A DNA stretch of 64,000 bases from Streptococcus porcinus (GCF_901542335.1 NZ_LR594036.1:496001-560000); one strand, 5' to 3'. Shown: positions 9,904 to 19,142, counted from the stretch's first letter. Made by a program: numbers and translations. The notes: a model not told the origin generated them from the letters alone.

Positions 9904-9950
9904 AAAACTCCCATTAGAAGTTAGGTTATGTCTAACTTCTAATGGGAGTT
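9904..9950 (-). terminator. Long perfect hairpin terminator of the CLC gene
   Basis: A 19-bp perfect inverted repeat (9906-9924 / 9932-9950) with a 7-nt loop. On the minus strand it is followed by TTTT, placing it 34 bp beyond the stop codon of the CLC gene. Confidence 0.8.
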
Positions 9951-9983
9951 GATAATAATTTTAGTTGTAGTAGTCAAGCAATC

Positions 9984-11228
9984 TTAGCTTGAAGTTTTCA
10001 TATTTAATAAAGAAGCACCTATTTTTTGAAAAAATAGTGCTGACAAAATGGCAATGGCTATAGGTAAAGCATTCCAAAGGGGTTGATTAGTAATTTCAAG
10101 TAAGAAAAAGACTGCTGCTACTGGGATATTGTTGATGATTGCTAAGAAAATGGCAGCTCCAATAATAATAGCAAATGAAATTGAAATATTCGGTAGGTAG
10201 GAATTCCAAGCTTGAGCTGCTAGTAAACCAAGTCCCCCTCCCATCATCATGGAAGGAGCTATTCTACCTCCGAAAGCTCCAGCATAAAAAGTGATAAAAA
10301 CAGCGACAGCCTTTGCTATTAATAGGCCACTGGCATAAGAAAAGTCATAGTTAGCATGGATAAAATAGAGTAATCCAGCTTTGCCATTCCCTAAAATGTG
10401 GGGGAAAAAGATACTAAGAATTGCTACAAATACAAATGAGCCTATGACCCAATAAAGATAAGTAGGGCTTGTTAAATTTCTCTTTGGGCTAATCTTAAGC
10501 AGGTATTTATAGCAAAAAATAATGATGGCAACTAAGAAACCAAAAAGAGGAGCCCATAAGAGTAAGTAGCTATTCCAATGTAAGGGACTTAGTTTGTATT
10601 GAATGACATTTCCTGACAACAGTCTAACAGTCCATACAGCCATAAATGACGTGATGGTAGCTGATAAAAAATGACGCTTTGTCCATTTTAAGAGAACATT
10701 CTCCATAATAAAAATAGTTGTTGCTAAGGGAGCATTATAGACCGCACCTAAGGCAGCTCCAGATGCGCAGGCTAACAGAAGCCTTATCTCTTTGTTTTTA
10801 AGTTGGAAAAATTGTAACCAACTTGCAGTGAGAGCAACTGAGACTTCGCGGGAAGCGCCTTCACGTCCTAATGGTGAGCCCATAGAAACAGTCACTAACT
10901 GTAACATTCCATGACAAAAAGAGGAGGTTGGGTAGACTTTCTCATTATCTTGGACAATTGCTTTAATCGTTTTAAAGGGTTTAAAATATTTTGTCAAAGC
11001 TTGCCAACCAAAAGCAGCAATAATTCCCGCAAAAATGACACTGATAGCGCGGCGAATAGGCGCTACTTTTGCAATTTCTGAACTAAATGTGCCTGAGTGA
11101 TAACCAAAACTAATAGCTTGAATGAGGTGGATAAGAACAGTTAATATACTAGCAACGACTCCTGCTGTAATACCAGTTAAGAGAAGTAGTCCCAGCCACC
11201 TGAGCTGTTCTTCTATTGATTTCTTCAT
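9984..11228 (-). CDS. CLC-family voltage-gated chloride channel/transporter
   Basis: 414 residues from the chosen start, with about 10-12 hydrophobic segments. CLC signatures are present: GSPLGREGAS, containing the serine of the anion filter and the gating glutamate in GREG, and GGRIAPSMMMGG, the third filter loop. Bacterial CLCs exchange chloride for protons; streptococcal function is not established, possibly acid or ion homeostasis. An upstream ATG at 11258 would add 10 residues, but an extended -10 TGC-TATAAT lies between the two ATGs, so 11228 is preferred. That leaves no leader. Confidence 0.85.
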   Translation of the reverse strand: MKKSIEEQLRWLGLLLLTGITAGVVASILTVLIHLIQAISFGYHSGTFSSEIAKVAPIRRAISVIFAGIIAAFGWQALTKYFKPFKTIKAIVQDNEKVYPTSSFCHGMLQLVTVSMGSPLGREGASREVSVALTASWLQFFQLKNKEIRLLLACASGAALGAVYNAPLATTIFIMENVLLKWTKRHFLSATITSFMAVWTVRLLSGNVIQYKLSPLHWNSYLLLWAPLFGFLVAIIIFCYKYLLKISPKRNLTSPTYLYWVIGSFVFVAILSIFFPHILGNGKAGLLYFIHANYDFSYASGLLIAKAVAVFITFYAGAFGGRIAPSMMMGGGLGLLAAQAWNSYLPNISISFAIIIGAAIFLAIINNIPVAAVFFLLEITNQPLWNALPIAIAILSALFFQKIGASLLNMKTSS

Positions 11229-11234
11229 AGTATT

Positions 11235-11243
11235 ATTATAGCA
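11235..11243 (-). promoter_or_regulatory. Extended -10 promoter of the CLC gene (leaderless)
   Basis: On the minus strand, TGC precedes TATAAT (11240 down to 11235); six bases later the ATG begins at 11228. A weak TTTTAA lies 17 bp upstream as a possible -35. Confidence 0.55.
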
Positions 11244-11310
11244 GAAGCTAGTAGCCATTAAAAGATATGTCCATCAAGAAGGACAAATAGAAGAGAGAAT
11301 TTTTAGATGG

Positions 11311-11348
11311 AAAAAAAGGAACTGAGATGATTTATCTTAGTTCCTTTT
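11311..11348 (-). terminator. Terminator of nrdF
   Basis: A 13-bp stem (11316-11328 / 11334-11346) with one mismatch is followed on the minus strand by a T run, 26 bp beyond the nrdF stop. Confidence 0.8.
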
Positions 11349-11373
11349 CTATTATTTCTATTTTTAATATGGC

Positions 11374-12333
11374 TTAGCGCCCCATGTTATAGTCATCATC
11401 TTGCATAGCTTCTACTGAGCCTAACAAATAACCGTTTCCGACTTGAGAAAAGAAGTCATGGTTTGAAGTTCCAGTAGAAATACCATTCATAACGATTGGA
11501 TTCACGTCATTTGCAGTATCAGGGAAAAGAGGATCTTGTCCTAGATTCATAAGAGCCTTGTTAGCGTTGTAACGTAAGAAAGTCATGACCTCATCAGTCC
11601 AGCCAACTTGATCATAAAGAGTTTTAGTGTAATTTTCTTCATTTTCATAGAGTTGGTAGAGAAGATCATACATCCATTCTCTGAAGGATTCTTGTTCTTC
11701 TTCACTTAATTCGTTAAATCCGAGCTGGAATTTATAACCAATGTAGGTTCCGTGGACGGATTCATCACGAATAATTAACTTGATGATTTCGGCTACATTT
11801 GCTAGTTTATTATTTCCTAAATAGTAAAGAGGGGTAAAAAAGCCAGAATAAAAGAGAAAAGTTTCTAGGTAAGTTGAGGCAACTTTCTTCTGTAAGGCGT
11901 CTCCATTTGCATAGATGTCATTAATGATTTTTGCTTTTTTCTGCAAGAATTCATTATTATTAGTCCATTCAAAAATATCTTCAATTTCTTTTTTGGTATT
12001 CAATGTTGAGAAAATTGAAGAGTAGGATTTAGCATGAACAGATTCCATAAACTGAATGTTATTTAAAACAGCTTCTTCATGAGGAGTTCTAATATCCGCT
12101 CGGATAGCCTCAACACCTGTTTCGGATTGCATAGTATCAAGTAAGGTTAGACCACCAAAAACTTTACCGACTAAATCTTTTTCTTGATCGGAAAGCTTGC
12201 GCCAGTCATCCAAATCGTTTGATAGAGGTATTCGTGTATCGAGCCAGAATTGTTCTGTTAATTTTTCCCAAGTCGATTTATCGATTACATCTTCGATTTC
12301 ATTCCAATTTATTGCTTCATAATAGGTTGTCAT
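11374..12333 (-). CDS. nrdF: Class Ib ribonucleotide reductase small (beta) subunit NrdF
   Basis: 319 residues. NrdF carries the di-metal centre and tyrosyl radical that NrdE uses to reduce ribonucleoside diphosphates. Metal-ligand regions are visible as EAVLNNIQFMESVHAKSYS (E and E-x-x-H) and IRDESVHGTYIGY (E-x-x-H). The length is normal. Its ATG has a GGAGAAC ribosome site. It is the last gene of nrdHEF, 132 bp after nrdE with a hairpin between. No nrdI, whose flavodoxin activates the Mn form, is in this operon. Confidence 0.95.
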   Translation of the reverse strand: MTTYYEAINWNEIEDVIDKSTWEKLTEQFWLDTRIPLSNDLDDWRKLSDQEKDLVGKVFGGLTLLDTMQSETGVEAIRADIRTPHEEAVLNNIQFMESVHAKSYSSIFSTLNTKKEIEDIFEWTNNNEFLQKKAKIINDIYANGDALQKKVASTYLETFLFYSGFFTPLYYLGNNKLANVAEIIKLIIRDESVHGTYIGYKFQLGFNELSEEEQESFREWMYDLLYQLYENEENYTKTLYDQVGWTDEVMTFLRYNANKALMNLGQDPLFPDTANDVNPIVMNGISTGTSNHDFFSQVGNGYLLGSVEAMQDDDYNMGR

Positions 12334-12371
12334 TGTATAGGTTCTCCTAAAAGAGTATTATCAAGATATAA

Positions 12372-12403
12372 ACCAGTAATCCATTCTTGAGTAGATTACT
12401 GGT
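12372..12403 (-). other. Intercistronic stem-loop between nrdE and nrdF
   Basis: ACCAGTAATC / GATTACTGGT form a perfect 10-bp stem with a 12-nt loop. No T run follows on the minus strand, so it is more likely an mRNA-stability or processing element than a full terminator. Confidence 0.5.
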
Positions 12404-12465
12404 AGTTTCATTTTTCAACTGAAAGTGAGTTCTTATTTAATGATGTTAGGATTTTCCTTTCACCA

Positions 12466-14625
12466 CTAGATAACACATGATTCACATTGGTTTGCGCCAA
12501 CTTCTTCACCATCATCAGTAAAGGTACGAACATAATAGATTGATTTAATACCTTTATTAAAGGCATAGTTACGAAGAATAGAAAGATCACGGGTTGTTTG
12601 CTTACTTTCTGTTTTCCACTCATAAATCTCTTTTGGTAGTTCACTACGAAGGAAAAGTGTCAAAGATAAGCCTTGATCAACGTGTTGTGTCGCAGCGGCG
12701 TAGACATCGATCACCTTACGCATATCCATATCGTAAGCAGAAGTGTAATAAGGAATTGTGTCAGTTGATAGGCCGTTTGCTGGGTAGTAAATTTTACCAA
12801 TTTTTTTCTCTTGACGTTCTTCAATCCTTTGAGTTATAGGATGAATAGAAGCAGAGCAGTCATTAATATAGGAGATGGAACCATTAGGGGCAACTGCTAA
12901 ACGGTTTTGGTGATAGAGACCGTCTTTTTGCACAGCTTGACGAAGAGATTCCCAGTCGGATGCTTGAGGAATAAAATGGTTCTTGAAGAGCTCTTTAACC
13001 AAGTCTGATTTAGGAACAAATTCTCCGGTCACATATTTATCAAAGTAAGTTCCATCGGCATATTTTGACTTTTCAAAACCGATAAAGGTTGTGTGACGCT
13101 CACGAGCTATATTATTTGATTCTACCAAGGTCCAGTAATTCATCAACATAAAGTAGATGTCAGTAAATTCTACCGACTCTGGACTGCCGTATTCAATGTG
13201 GTTCTGTGCTAGGAAGGAATGTAGCCCCATAGCCCCAAGTCCAAAGGTGTGTGCTTGTTGGTTACCATTTTTGATCGTTGGCACAGCTTCAATATGAGAA
13301 GAATCTGTAACGTAAGTCAAGGCTCTAGTCATAGCTTTAATGGAGCGACCAAAATCTGGAGAAGTCATCATATTAAGAATATTAGTTGAGCCAAGGTTGC
13401 AAGAAATATCTGTACCTAATTCAAGAAACTCTTGAGCATCGTTAATGACACTTGGTTTTTGGACTTGTAAAATCTCTGAACAGAGATTACTCATAATGAT
13501 TTTTCCGTCAATCGGATTAGTTTTATTTGCTGTGTCAATATTGATGATGTAGGGGTAGCCTGATTCTTGTTGTAATTTTGAAATTTCAGTCTCTAAATCA
13601 CGAGCACGTAATTTGGTCTTTGTAATCTTAGGATTAGCTACTAATTCGTCGTATTTTTCAGTAATATCAATGTAATTGAAAGCAATACCATATTCACGTT
13701 CAATGTCATATGGACTAAACAAGTACATGTCGTCATTGTTGCGAGCTAATTCGTAAAATTTATCAGGAACAGTTAGTCCAAGTGACAAGGTTTTTACTCG
13801 AACTTTTTCATCGGCATTTTCTTTTTTAGTTGATAGAAAAGCGATAATATCTGGGTGGAAAATATTGAGGTAGACAACGCCAGCTCCTTGTCTTTGACCT
13901 AATTGGTTAGAGTATGAAAAGCTATCTTCAAACAGTTTCATAACAGGAACGACGCCAGAAGCAGCACCTGCATAGCCTTTAATAGGTGCACCAGCCTCGC
14001 GAAGGTTTGATAAACTAATACCTACGCCACCTCCAATTCGAGATAATTGCAAAGCTGAATTGATAGAGCGACCAATTGAATTCATGTCATCAGTAACTTG
14101 AATGAGGAAGCAAGAAACCAATTCTCCACGACGACTACGACCAGCATTCAAAAAAGAAGGAGTTGCTGGCTGATATCGTTGATTAATCATTTCAATTGCT
14201 AAATCTTTTGCTAGGTCTTCACTACCATCAGCATAGTAGAGGGCATTGAACATTACGCGATCTTCAATGCTTTCTAGGTAAAGGTCACCATCATTTGTTT
14301 TCAAAGCATACTGTTGGTAGAATTTATAAGCAGCCATAAAGGATTTAAAGCGGAAATTTTCTGATTTTAGGATGGCAGCTAACTCTTCGATAAATTCTGG
14401 CTGGTATTTCTGAATAAACGCAGTTTCAATATAGTCATTTTCTATTAAGAACGTAACCTTATCAGTAATAGATGAAAACTGTTTTGTATTTGGTAGCACA
14501 TTCTCTTTAAAAAAAGCTTTCAGAGCTTCTTTGTCTTTGTTTAAGGGAATTGTCCCATTAACAGGACGGTTAATTTCGTTATTTAGGCGAAAATAAGAGA
14601 TATCACCAATATCTTTAAGACTCAT
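12466..14625 (-). CDS. nrdE: Class Ib ribonucleotide reductase large (alpha) subunit NrdE
   Basis: 719 residues, the usual NrdE size. It lacks an N-terminal ATP-cone, consistent with class Ib. The catalytic loop with SNLCSEILQV is near the middle, and the radical-shuttle cysteine pair C-E-S-C lies at the extreme C-terminus (C714 and C717), where NrdH re-reduces it. It reduces NDPs to dNDPs with NrdF. The ATG has AAGGAAG upstream. It lies 19 bp after nrdH and is transcribed with it. Confidence 0.96.
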   Translation of the reverse strand: MSLKDIGDISYFRLNNEINRPVNGTIPLNKDKEALKAFFKENVLPNTKQFSSITDKVTFLIENDYIETAFIQKYQPEFIEELAAILKSENFRFKSFMAAYKFYQQYALKTNDGDLYLESIEDRVMFNALYYADGSEDLAKDLAIEMINQRYQPATPSFLNAGRSRRGELVSCFLIQVTDDMNSIGRSINSALQLSRIGGGVGISLSNLREAGAPIKGYAGAASGVVPVMKLFEDSFSYSNQLGQRQGAGVVYLNIFHPDIIAFLSTKKENADEKVRVKTLSLGLTVPDKFYELARNNDDMYLFSPYDIEREYGIAFNYIDITEKYDELVANPKITKTKLRARDLETEISKLQQESGYPYIINIDTANKTNPIDGKIIMSNLCSEILQVQKPSVINDAQEFLELGTDISCNLGSTNILNMMTSPDFGRSIKAMTRALTYVTDSSHIEAVPTIKNGNQQAHTFGLGAMGLHSFLAQNHIEYGSPESVEFTDIYFMLMNYWTLVESNNIARERHTTFIGFEKSKYADGTYFDKYVTGEFVPKSDLVKELFKNHFIPQASDWESLRQAVQKDGLYHQNRLAVAPNGSISYINDCSASIHPITQRIEERQEKKIGKIYYPANGLSTDTIPYYTSAYDMDMRKVIDVYAAATQHVDQGLSLTLFLRSELPKEIYEWKTESKQTTRDLSILRNYAFNKGIKSIYYVRTFTDDGEEVGANQCESCVI

Positions 14626-14644
14626 AAAAAAACTTCCTTACTAC

Positions 14645-14863
14645 TTAAATAATTTCTTTTAATTTTGCTGGCTGGAATCCTGAGAAAACCATCTGATCAC
14701 TCTCGATAACAGGAGCAGCAGTAAATCCTAAACTTTTAACATACTCAATTTTTTCAGGGTGTTCATCAATGTTAATTTCTTGAAAATTTGCTCCGTTTTG
14801 TTCTAAGAATTTTTTTGTCATTTTACATTGCATACAGTTATTTTTTGAATAAAGTGTAATCAT
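14645..14863 (-). CDS. nrdH: Glutaredoxin-like redoxin NrdH
   Basis: 72 residues with the redox motif C-M-Q-C at positions 10-13 in a thioredoxin-type fold, and the cis-proline region TAAPVIES. NrdH is the specific electron donor for NrdEF and is itself reduced by thioredoxin reductase. It is the first gene of the operon; an AAAGGAG ribosome site precedes the ATG. Confidence 0.95.
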   Translation of the reverse strand: MITLYSKNNCMQCKMTKKFLEQNGANFQEINIDEHPEKIEYVKSLGFTAAPVIESDQMVFSGFQPAKLKEII

Positions 14864-14899
14864 AAATAATTTCTCCTTTGGTATTTTCGATACTCTAAT

Positions 14900-14928
14900 A
14901 GCATATAAAAATTGTATTTAAAAAGCAA
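14900..14928 (-). promoter_or_regulatory. Promoter of nrdHEF
   Basis: On the minus strand, TTGCTT (14928-14923) and TATGCT (14905-14900) are 17 bp apart, with the nrdH start about 37 bp downstream. Confidence 0.55.
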
Positions 14929-14946
14929 GATTTTTCTCTTAAAAAA

Positions 14947-14994
14947 ACACAATATTTTGGGGTTGTTGTTTAGACGTGTCACTATATATTGTGT
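14947..14994. promoter_or_regulatory. Tandem NrdR boxes upstream of nrdHEF
   Basis: The 16-mer TCACTATATATTGTGT at 14979-14994 matches the NrdR consensus ACACWATATATWGTGT at 15 of 16 positions. ACACAATATTTTGGGG at 14947-14962 is a weaker partner at 13 of 16. Their centres are 32 bp apart, three helical turns, the usual spacing for cooperative NrdR repression by dATP/ATP level. Confidence 0.8.
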
Positions 14995-15328
14995 GAATAT
15001 TGATCTAGACTAGTACCTACGAAGATGGAGGGAACACTTCTTTCTCAAATAGCCGAAAAAATAGTTGGCACAATGTGTTTCTACGGAACTATGGCTATAG
15101 CAATCATTTAAAATTAATTGCTGCTAAAAAAGAGCAGAAAATGTATTTTAGGAAAATCTATATACAGAAAATTTCATGAAAATTTACTATTAAGGAGTGG
15201 AAGGTTTGAGGTTAGAGATAAAGATAAGAGAGAAAATTTCTAATAGAGATAAGCATTTAAGCTAGATTGGAGGTATATGAAAATTTTAGGAAAACTTTTA
15301 GAGCTTTTCCTTGTTAGAAGATTTAATC
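14995..15328. other. Intergenic stretch between nrdH and ptsH promoters
   Basis: About 330 bp, AT-rich, with no ORF of family type. It contains an imperfect CTGCT/AGCAG hairpin near 15119-15137 and, overlapping its right end, a 30-codon ORF (15277-15369) that starts 3 nt after GGAGG but overlaps the ptsH promoter. I see no other recognisable element. Confidence 0.4.
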
Positions 15329-15357
15329 TTGAAAATAAAAAGACAATATGCTATAAT
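15329..15357 (+). promoter_or_regulatory. Promoter of ptsHI
   Basis: TTGAAA at 15329-15334, a 17-bp spacer and TATAAT at 15352-15357 with the extended element TGC before it. This is a near-consensus strong promoter. Confidence 0.8.
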
Positions 15358-15422
15358 CTGTTATTGTAAGGGTTACCATGTGGCGACTCGAAAATACACA
15401 ACTATTAAAGGAGAACCATACT

Positions 15423-15686
15423 ATGGCTTCAAAAGATTTTCACATTGTTGCGGAAACAGGAATTCACGCACGTCCAGCAACATTACTAGTTCAAACAGCT
15501 AGCAAATTTGCATCAGACATCACTTTAGACTATAAAGGTAAAGCTGTTAACTTAAAATCAATCATGGGCGTAATGAGCCTTGGTGTTGGTCAAGGAGCTG
15601 ATGTTACAATCACTGCTGAAGGTGCTGACGCTGATGACGCTATCGCAGCTATCGAAGACACAATGACAAAAGAAGGATTGGCTTAA
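15423..15686 (+). CDS. ptsH: Phosphocarrier protein HPr
   Basis: 87 residues. HPr takes phosphate from enzyme I on His15 (TGIHARPA) and passes it to sugar-specific EIIA proteins. The regulatory Ser46 ([11 protein letters not shown]) is the HPr kinase site that links sugar supply to CcpA repression. Longer upstream reading frames exist, but ATG at 15423 with AAAGGAGAACC is the conserved start. The stop is 4 bp before ptsI. Confidence 0.97.
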   Translation: MASKDFHIVAETGIHARPATLLVQTASKFASDITLDYKGKAVNLKSIMGVMSLGVGQGADVTITAEGADADDAIAAIEDTMTKEGLA

Positions 15687-15690
15687 GATT

Positions 15691-17424
15691 ATGACAGAAA
15701 TGCTTAATGGAATCGCAGCTTCAGATGGTGTTGCCGTTGCCAAAGCATATCTACTCGTTCAACCGGATTTGTCGTTTGAGACTATTACAGTCCAAGATAC
15801 AAACGCAGAAGAAGCTCGCCTTGATGTAGCATTACAAGCTTCACAAGACGAGCTTTCTGTTATTCGTGAGAAAGCAGTAGAGAGCTTAGGAGAAGAAGCA
15901 GCATCAGTTTTCGATGCCCATTTAATGGTTTTAGCTGATCCTGAAATGATTAGCCAGATTAAAGAGACTATTCGTGCAAAACAAACTAATGCAGAAACTG
16001 GACTAAAAGAAGTAACGGATATGTTTATCACAATCTTTGAAGGTATGGAAGATAACCCATACATGCAAGAACGTGCTGCTGATATTCGTGACGTTGCCAA
16101 ACGCGTATTGGCACACCTTTTAGGTGTTAAATTACCAAATCCTGCTACAATTGATGAAGAGTCAATTGTTATTGCACATGATTTGACTCCTTCTGATACA
16201 GCACAATTAAACAAACAGTTTGTTAAAGCCTTTGTTACTAATATTGGTGGACGTACTAGTCACTCTGCTATTATGGCACGTACCCTTGAAATTGCTGCTG
16301 TTTTAGGAACAAACGATATTACACAACGTGTTAAAGACGGTGATATTGTCGCTGTTAACGGGATTACTGGTGAAGTTATCATCAATCCTAGCCAAGACCA
16401 AATTGTTGCTTTCAAAGAAGCAGGTTCTGCATATGCTAAGCAAAAAGCTGAGTGGGCATTATTAAAAGATGCCGAAACTGTTACTGCTGACGGTCAGCAT
16501 TTTGAGCTTGCAGCCAACATTGGTACTCCAAAAGACGTTGAAGGTGTCAATGATAATGGTGCTGAAGCAGTTGGTCTATACCGCACAGAGTTCCTATATA
16601 TGGATTCACAAGACTTCCCAACCGAAGATGAGCAATATGAAGCCTACAAAGCTGTTTTAGAAGGTATGAATGGCAAACCAGTTGTTGTCCGTACAATGGA
16701 CATCGGTGGGGATAAGGAATTACCATATTTTGATCTTCCAAAAGAAATGAACCCATTCTTAGGTTATCGTGCCCTTCGTATCTCAATTTCTGAAACAGGA
16801 GATGCTATGTTCCGTACACAGATTCGTGCCTTGTTACGCGCTTCTGTTCACGGCCAATTGCGTATCATGTTCCCAATGGTTGCACTGCTTAAAGAATTCC
16901 GTGCAGCGAAAGCTGTTTTTGAGGAAGAAAAAGCGAAGCTTACAGCTGAGGGAATTGCGGTTTCAGAAGATATTCAAGTTGGTATTATGATTGAGATACC
17001 AGCAGCAGCAATGTTGGCAGACCAATTTGCAAAAGAAGTTGACTTCTTCTCAATTGGAACCAATGATTTAATTCAATATACAATGGCTGCTGACCGTATG
17101 AATGAACAAGTTTCATATCTTTATCAACCTTATAACCCATCAATCCTGCGCCTAATTAACAACGTGATTAAAGCGGCTCATGCTGAAGGTAAATGGGCTG
17201 GTATGTGTGGTGAAATGGCTGGTGATCAACAAGCTGTTCCATTACTTGTAGGAATGGGCTTAGATGAGTTCTCAATGTCTGCTACATCTGTATTACGTAC
17301 ACGAAGCTTAATGAAAACTCTTGATACTGCCAAGATGCGCGAATATGCGCAACGTGCATTGACAGAATGTTCTACAGCTGAAGAAGTACTTGAGTTAGCC
17401 AAAGTTTACTTACCAGAAAATTAG
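15691..17424 (+). CDS. ptsI: Phosphoenolpyruvate-protein phosphotransferase (PTS enzyme I)
   Basis: 577 residues. The N-terminal HPr-binding and swivelling domains carry the phosphorylated histidine at about residue 191 in [12 protein letters not shown]. The C-terminal PEP-binding barrel shows [17 protein letters not shown], the magnesium-site residues of [10 protein letters not shown] and the cysteine of GMCGEMAG. It autophosphorylates from PEP and phosphorylates HPr, the first step of all PTS sugar uptake. It is translated right behind ptsH, with an AAGGA inside the ptsH end, and ends in a strong terminator. Confidence 0.97.
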   Translation: MTEMLNGIAASDGVAVAKAYLLVQPDLSFETITVQDTNAEEARLDVALQASQDELSVIREKAVESLGEEAASVFDAHLMVLADPEMISQIKETIRAKQTNAETGLKEVTDMFITIFEGMEDNPYMQERAADIRDVAKRVLAHLLGVKLPNPATIDEESIVIAHDLTPSDTAQLNKQFVKAFVTNIGGRTSHSAIMARTLEIAAVLGTNDITQRVKDGDIVAVNGITGEVIINPSQDQIVAFKEAGSAYAKQKAEWALLKDAETVTADGQHFELAANIGTPKDVEGVNDNGAEAVGLYRTEFLYMDSQDFPTEDEQYEAYKAVLEGMNGKPVVVRTMDIGGDKELPYFDLPKEMNPFLGYRALRISISETGDAMFRTQIRALLRASVHGQLRIMFPMVALLKEFRAAKAVFEEEKAKLTAEGIAVSEDIQVGIMIEIPAAAMLADQFAKEVDFFSIGTNDLIQYTMAADRMNEQVSYLYQPYNPSILRLINNVIKAAHAEGKWAGMCGEMAGDQQAVPLLVGMGLDEFSMSATSVLRTRSLMKTLDTAKMREYAQRALTECSTAEEVLELAKVYLPEN

Positions 17425-17429
17425 TCTAC

Positions 17430-17454
17430 GAAGTTGGGGAACCAACTTCTTTTT
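17430..17454 (+). terminator. Terminator of ptsHI
   Basis: A perfect 8-bp stem GAAGTTGG / CCAACTTC with a GGAA loop is followed by TTTTT. Confidence 0.85.
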
Positions 17455-17517
17455 GTTAAGAAAGTATTTTGATGATTCAAATTATCTCAATATTCTGAAA
17501 ATGATTATATCAGATGT

Positions 17518-17545
17518 TTGAATTATCCTGAAAAAGTGTTAGAAT
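17518..17545 (+). promoter_or_regulatory. Promoter of gapN
   Basis: TTGAAT at 17518-17523, a 16-bp spacer and the extended -10 TGT-TAGAAT (hexamer 17540-17545). Confidence 0.55.
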
Positions 17546-17576
17546 AGTTGTATTATCTAAAAAGGAGATAAGTAAT

Positions 17577-19004
17577 TTGTCTAAACAGTATAAAAATCTT
17601 GTTAACGGTGAATGGAAACTTTCTGAAAATGATATCAAGATTTACGCACCAGCAACTGGAGAAGAGTTAGGTTCTGTTCCAGCTATGTCAACTGATGAAG
17701 TAGACTTTGTCTATGATTCAGCGAAAAAAGCCTTTCCAGCTTGGCGCAGTTTATCATATGTGGAACGCGCAGCGATTCTACATAAAGCGGCAGATATTTT
17801 AGTTAGAGACGCAGAAAAGATTGGTGCTATTCTTTCTAAAGAGGTAGCAAAAGGCCATAAAGCAGCTGTAAGTGAAGTTGTTCGCACGGCTGAAATTATC
17901 AATTATGCTGCGGAAGAAGGTATCCGTATGGAAGGGGAAGTGCTTGAAGGTGGTAGTTTTGAAGCATCAAGTAAGAAAAAAATTGCCATTGTTCGCCATG
18001 AACCTGTAGGTCTAGTCTTAGCTATCTCACCATTTAACTATCCCATTAATTTAGCGGGCTCAAAAATCGCTCCTGCTTTAATTGCTGGGAATGTTGTTGC
18101 CCTCAAACCACCAACACAAGGCTCTATTTCTGGTTTATTGTTAGCAGAAGTTTTTGCTGAAGCTGGAGTACCGGCAGGGGTCTTTAATACTATCACAGGT
18201 CGTGGTTCTGTTATTGGGGGCTACATTGTTGAGCACGAAGCGGTTAACTTTATTAATTTCACAGGTTCGACACCTGTTGGAGAACATATCGGTCAATTAG
18301 CTGGTATGCGTCCGATTATGCTTGAACTTGGTGGAAAAGACTCAGCTATTGTTTTAGAAGATGCTGATTTAGCTCTAGCAGCTAAAAATATTGTTGCCGG
18401 TGCTTTTGGCTATTCTGGACAACGCTGTACAGCCGTTAAACGTGTATTGGTTATGGATAGCGTTGCAGATGAGCTCGAAAAACATGTTTGTGACTTAGTT
18501 TCTAATTTGAGCATTGGTATGCCAGCTGATGATGCTGACATTACTCCTTTGATTGATACCAAGGCCGCAGATTTTGTTGAAGGTTTAATTAAAGATGCTA
18601 ATGCTAAAGGAGCAAAAGCTTTAACAGAAATCAAACGTGAGGGCAATCTTCTTTCACCAGTAGTGTTTGATCATGTTACAACAGATATGCGTTTAGCATG
18701 GGAGGAGCCGTTTGGACCAGTCTTACCATTTATTCGTGTGAAGTCTGTTGAAGAAGCCATTGAGATTTCAAATGCTTCCGAATATGGCTTACAAGCTTCA
18801 GTATTCACTAATAACTTCCCACAAGCTTTTGCAATTGCTGAGCAACTAGAAGTTGGTACTGTTCATCTTAATAATAAGACGCAACGTGGAACAGATAATT
18901 TCCCATTCCTAGGTGCTAAAAAATCAGGTGCAGGAGTACAAGGGGTTAAATACTCAATTGATGCAATGACAAACTTAAAATCAATTGTTTTTGATATTGC
19001 ATAA
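17577..19004 (+). CDS. gapN: NADP-dependent non-phosphorylating glyceraldehyde-3-phosphate dehydrogenase
   Basis: 475 residues of the aldehyde dehydrogenase superfamily, closely following the known streptococcal GapN sequence. The catalytic cysteine is C284 in GQRCTAVK and the general base glutamate is in LELGGKDSA. GapN oxidises glyceraldehyde-3-phosphate directly to 3-phosphoglycerate, yielding NADPH. Many streptococci depend on this because they lack the oxidative pentose phosphate pathway. The start is a TTG, 7 nt after AAGGAGATA, because no in-frame ATG fits the conserved N-terminus. It is a single-gene unit. Confidence 0.96.
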   Translation: MSKQYKNLVNGEWKLSENDIKIYAPATGEELGSVPAMSTDEVDFVYDSAKKAFPAWRSLSYVERAAILHKAADILVRDAEKIGAILSKEVAKGHKAAVSEVVRTAEIINYAAEEGIRMEGEVLEGGSFEASSKKKIAIVRHEPVGLVLAISPFNYPINLAGSKIAPALIAGNVVALKPPTQGSISGLLLAEVFAEAGVPAGVFNTITGRGSVIGGYIVEHEAVNFINFTGSTPVGEHIGQLAGMRPIMLELGGKDSAIVLEDADLALAAKNIVAGAFGYSGQRCTAVKRVLVMDSVADELEKHVCDLVSNLSIGMPADDADITPLIDTKAADFVEGLIKDANAKGAKALTEIKREGNLLSPVVFDHVTTDMRLAWEEPFGPVLPFIRVKSVEEAIEISNASEYGLQASVFTNNFPQAFAIAEQLEVGTVHLNNKTQRGTDNFPFLGAKKSGAGVQGVKYSIDAMTNLKSIVFDIA

Positions 19005-19023
19005 TTAAAATAGAGTACTCATG

Positions 19024-19051
19024 AACAAGTTTTCTTAGAAAACTTGTTTTT
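19024..19051 (+). terminator. Terminator of gapN
   Basis: An 11-bp perfect stem AACAAGTTTTC / GAAAACTTGTT with a TTA loop, ending in a T run. Confidence 0.85.
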
Positions 19052-19133
19052 ATTTAATAATAATTTATCAGTTAATTTAATTGAATTTCCTGAATAATGC
19101 CACATTTTTTTCATTTATTTCTCTTATCTATTG

Positions 19134-19142
19134 TGTTAAAAT
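19134..19142 (+). promoter_or_regulatory. Extended -10 promoter of the polysaccharide deacetylase gene
   Basis: TG-T-TAAAAT (hexamer 19137-19142), 24 bp before the ATG; only a poor TTTATT is seen at the -35 position. Confidence 0.45.

Noticed and set aside
15119..15137. CTGCT/AGCAG hairpin upstream of ptsH as a terminator
   Set aside because: Only a 5-bp stem, with A rather than T following on the plus strand and no gene ending nearby on either strand.
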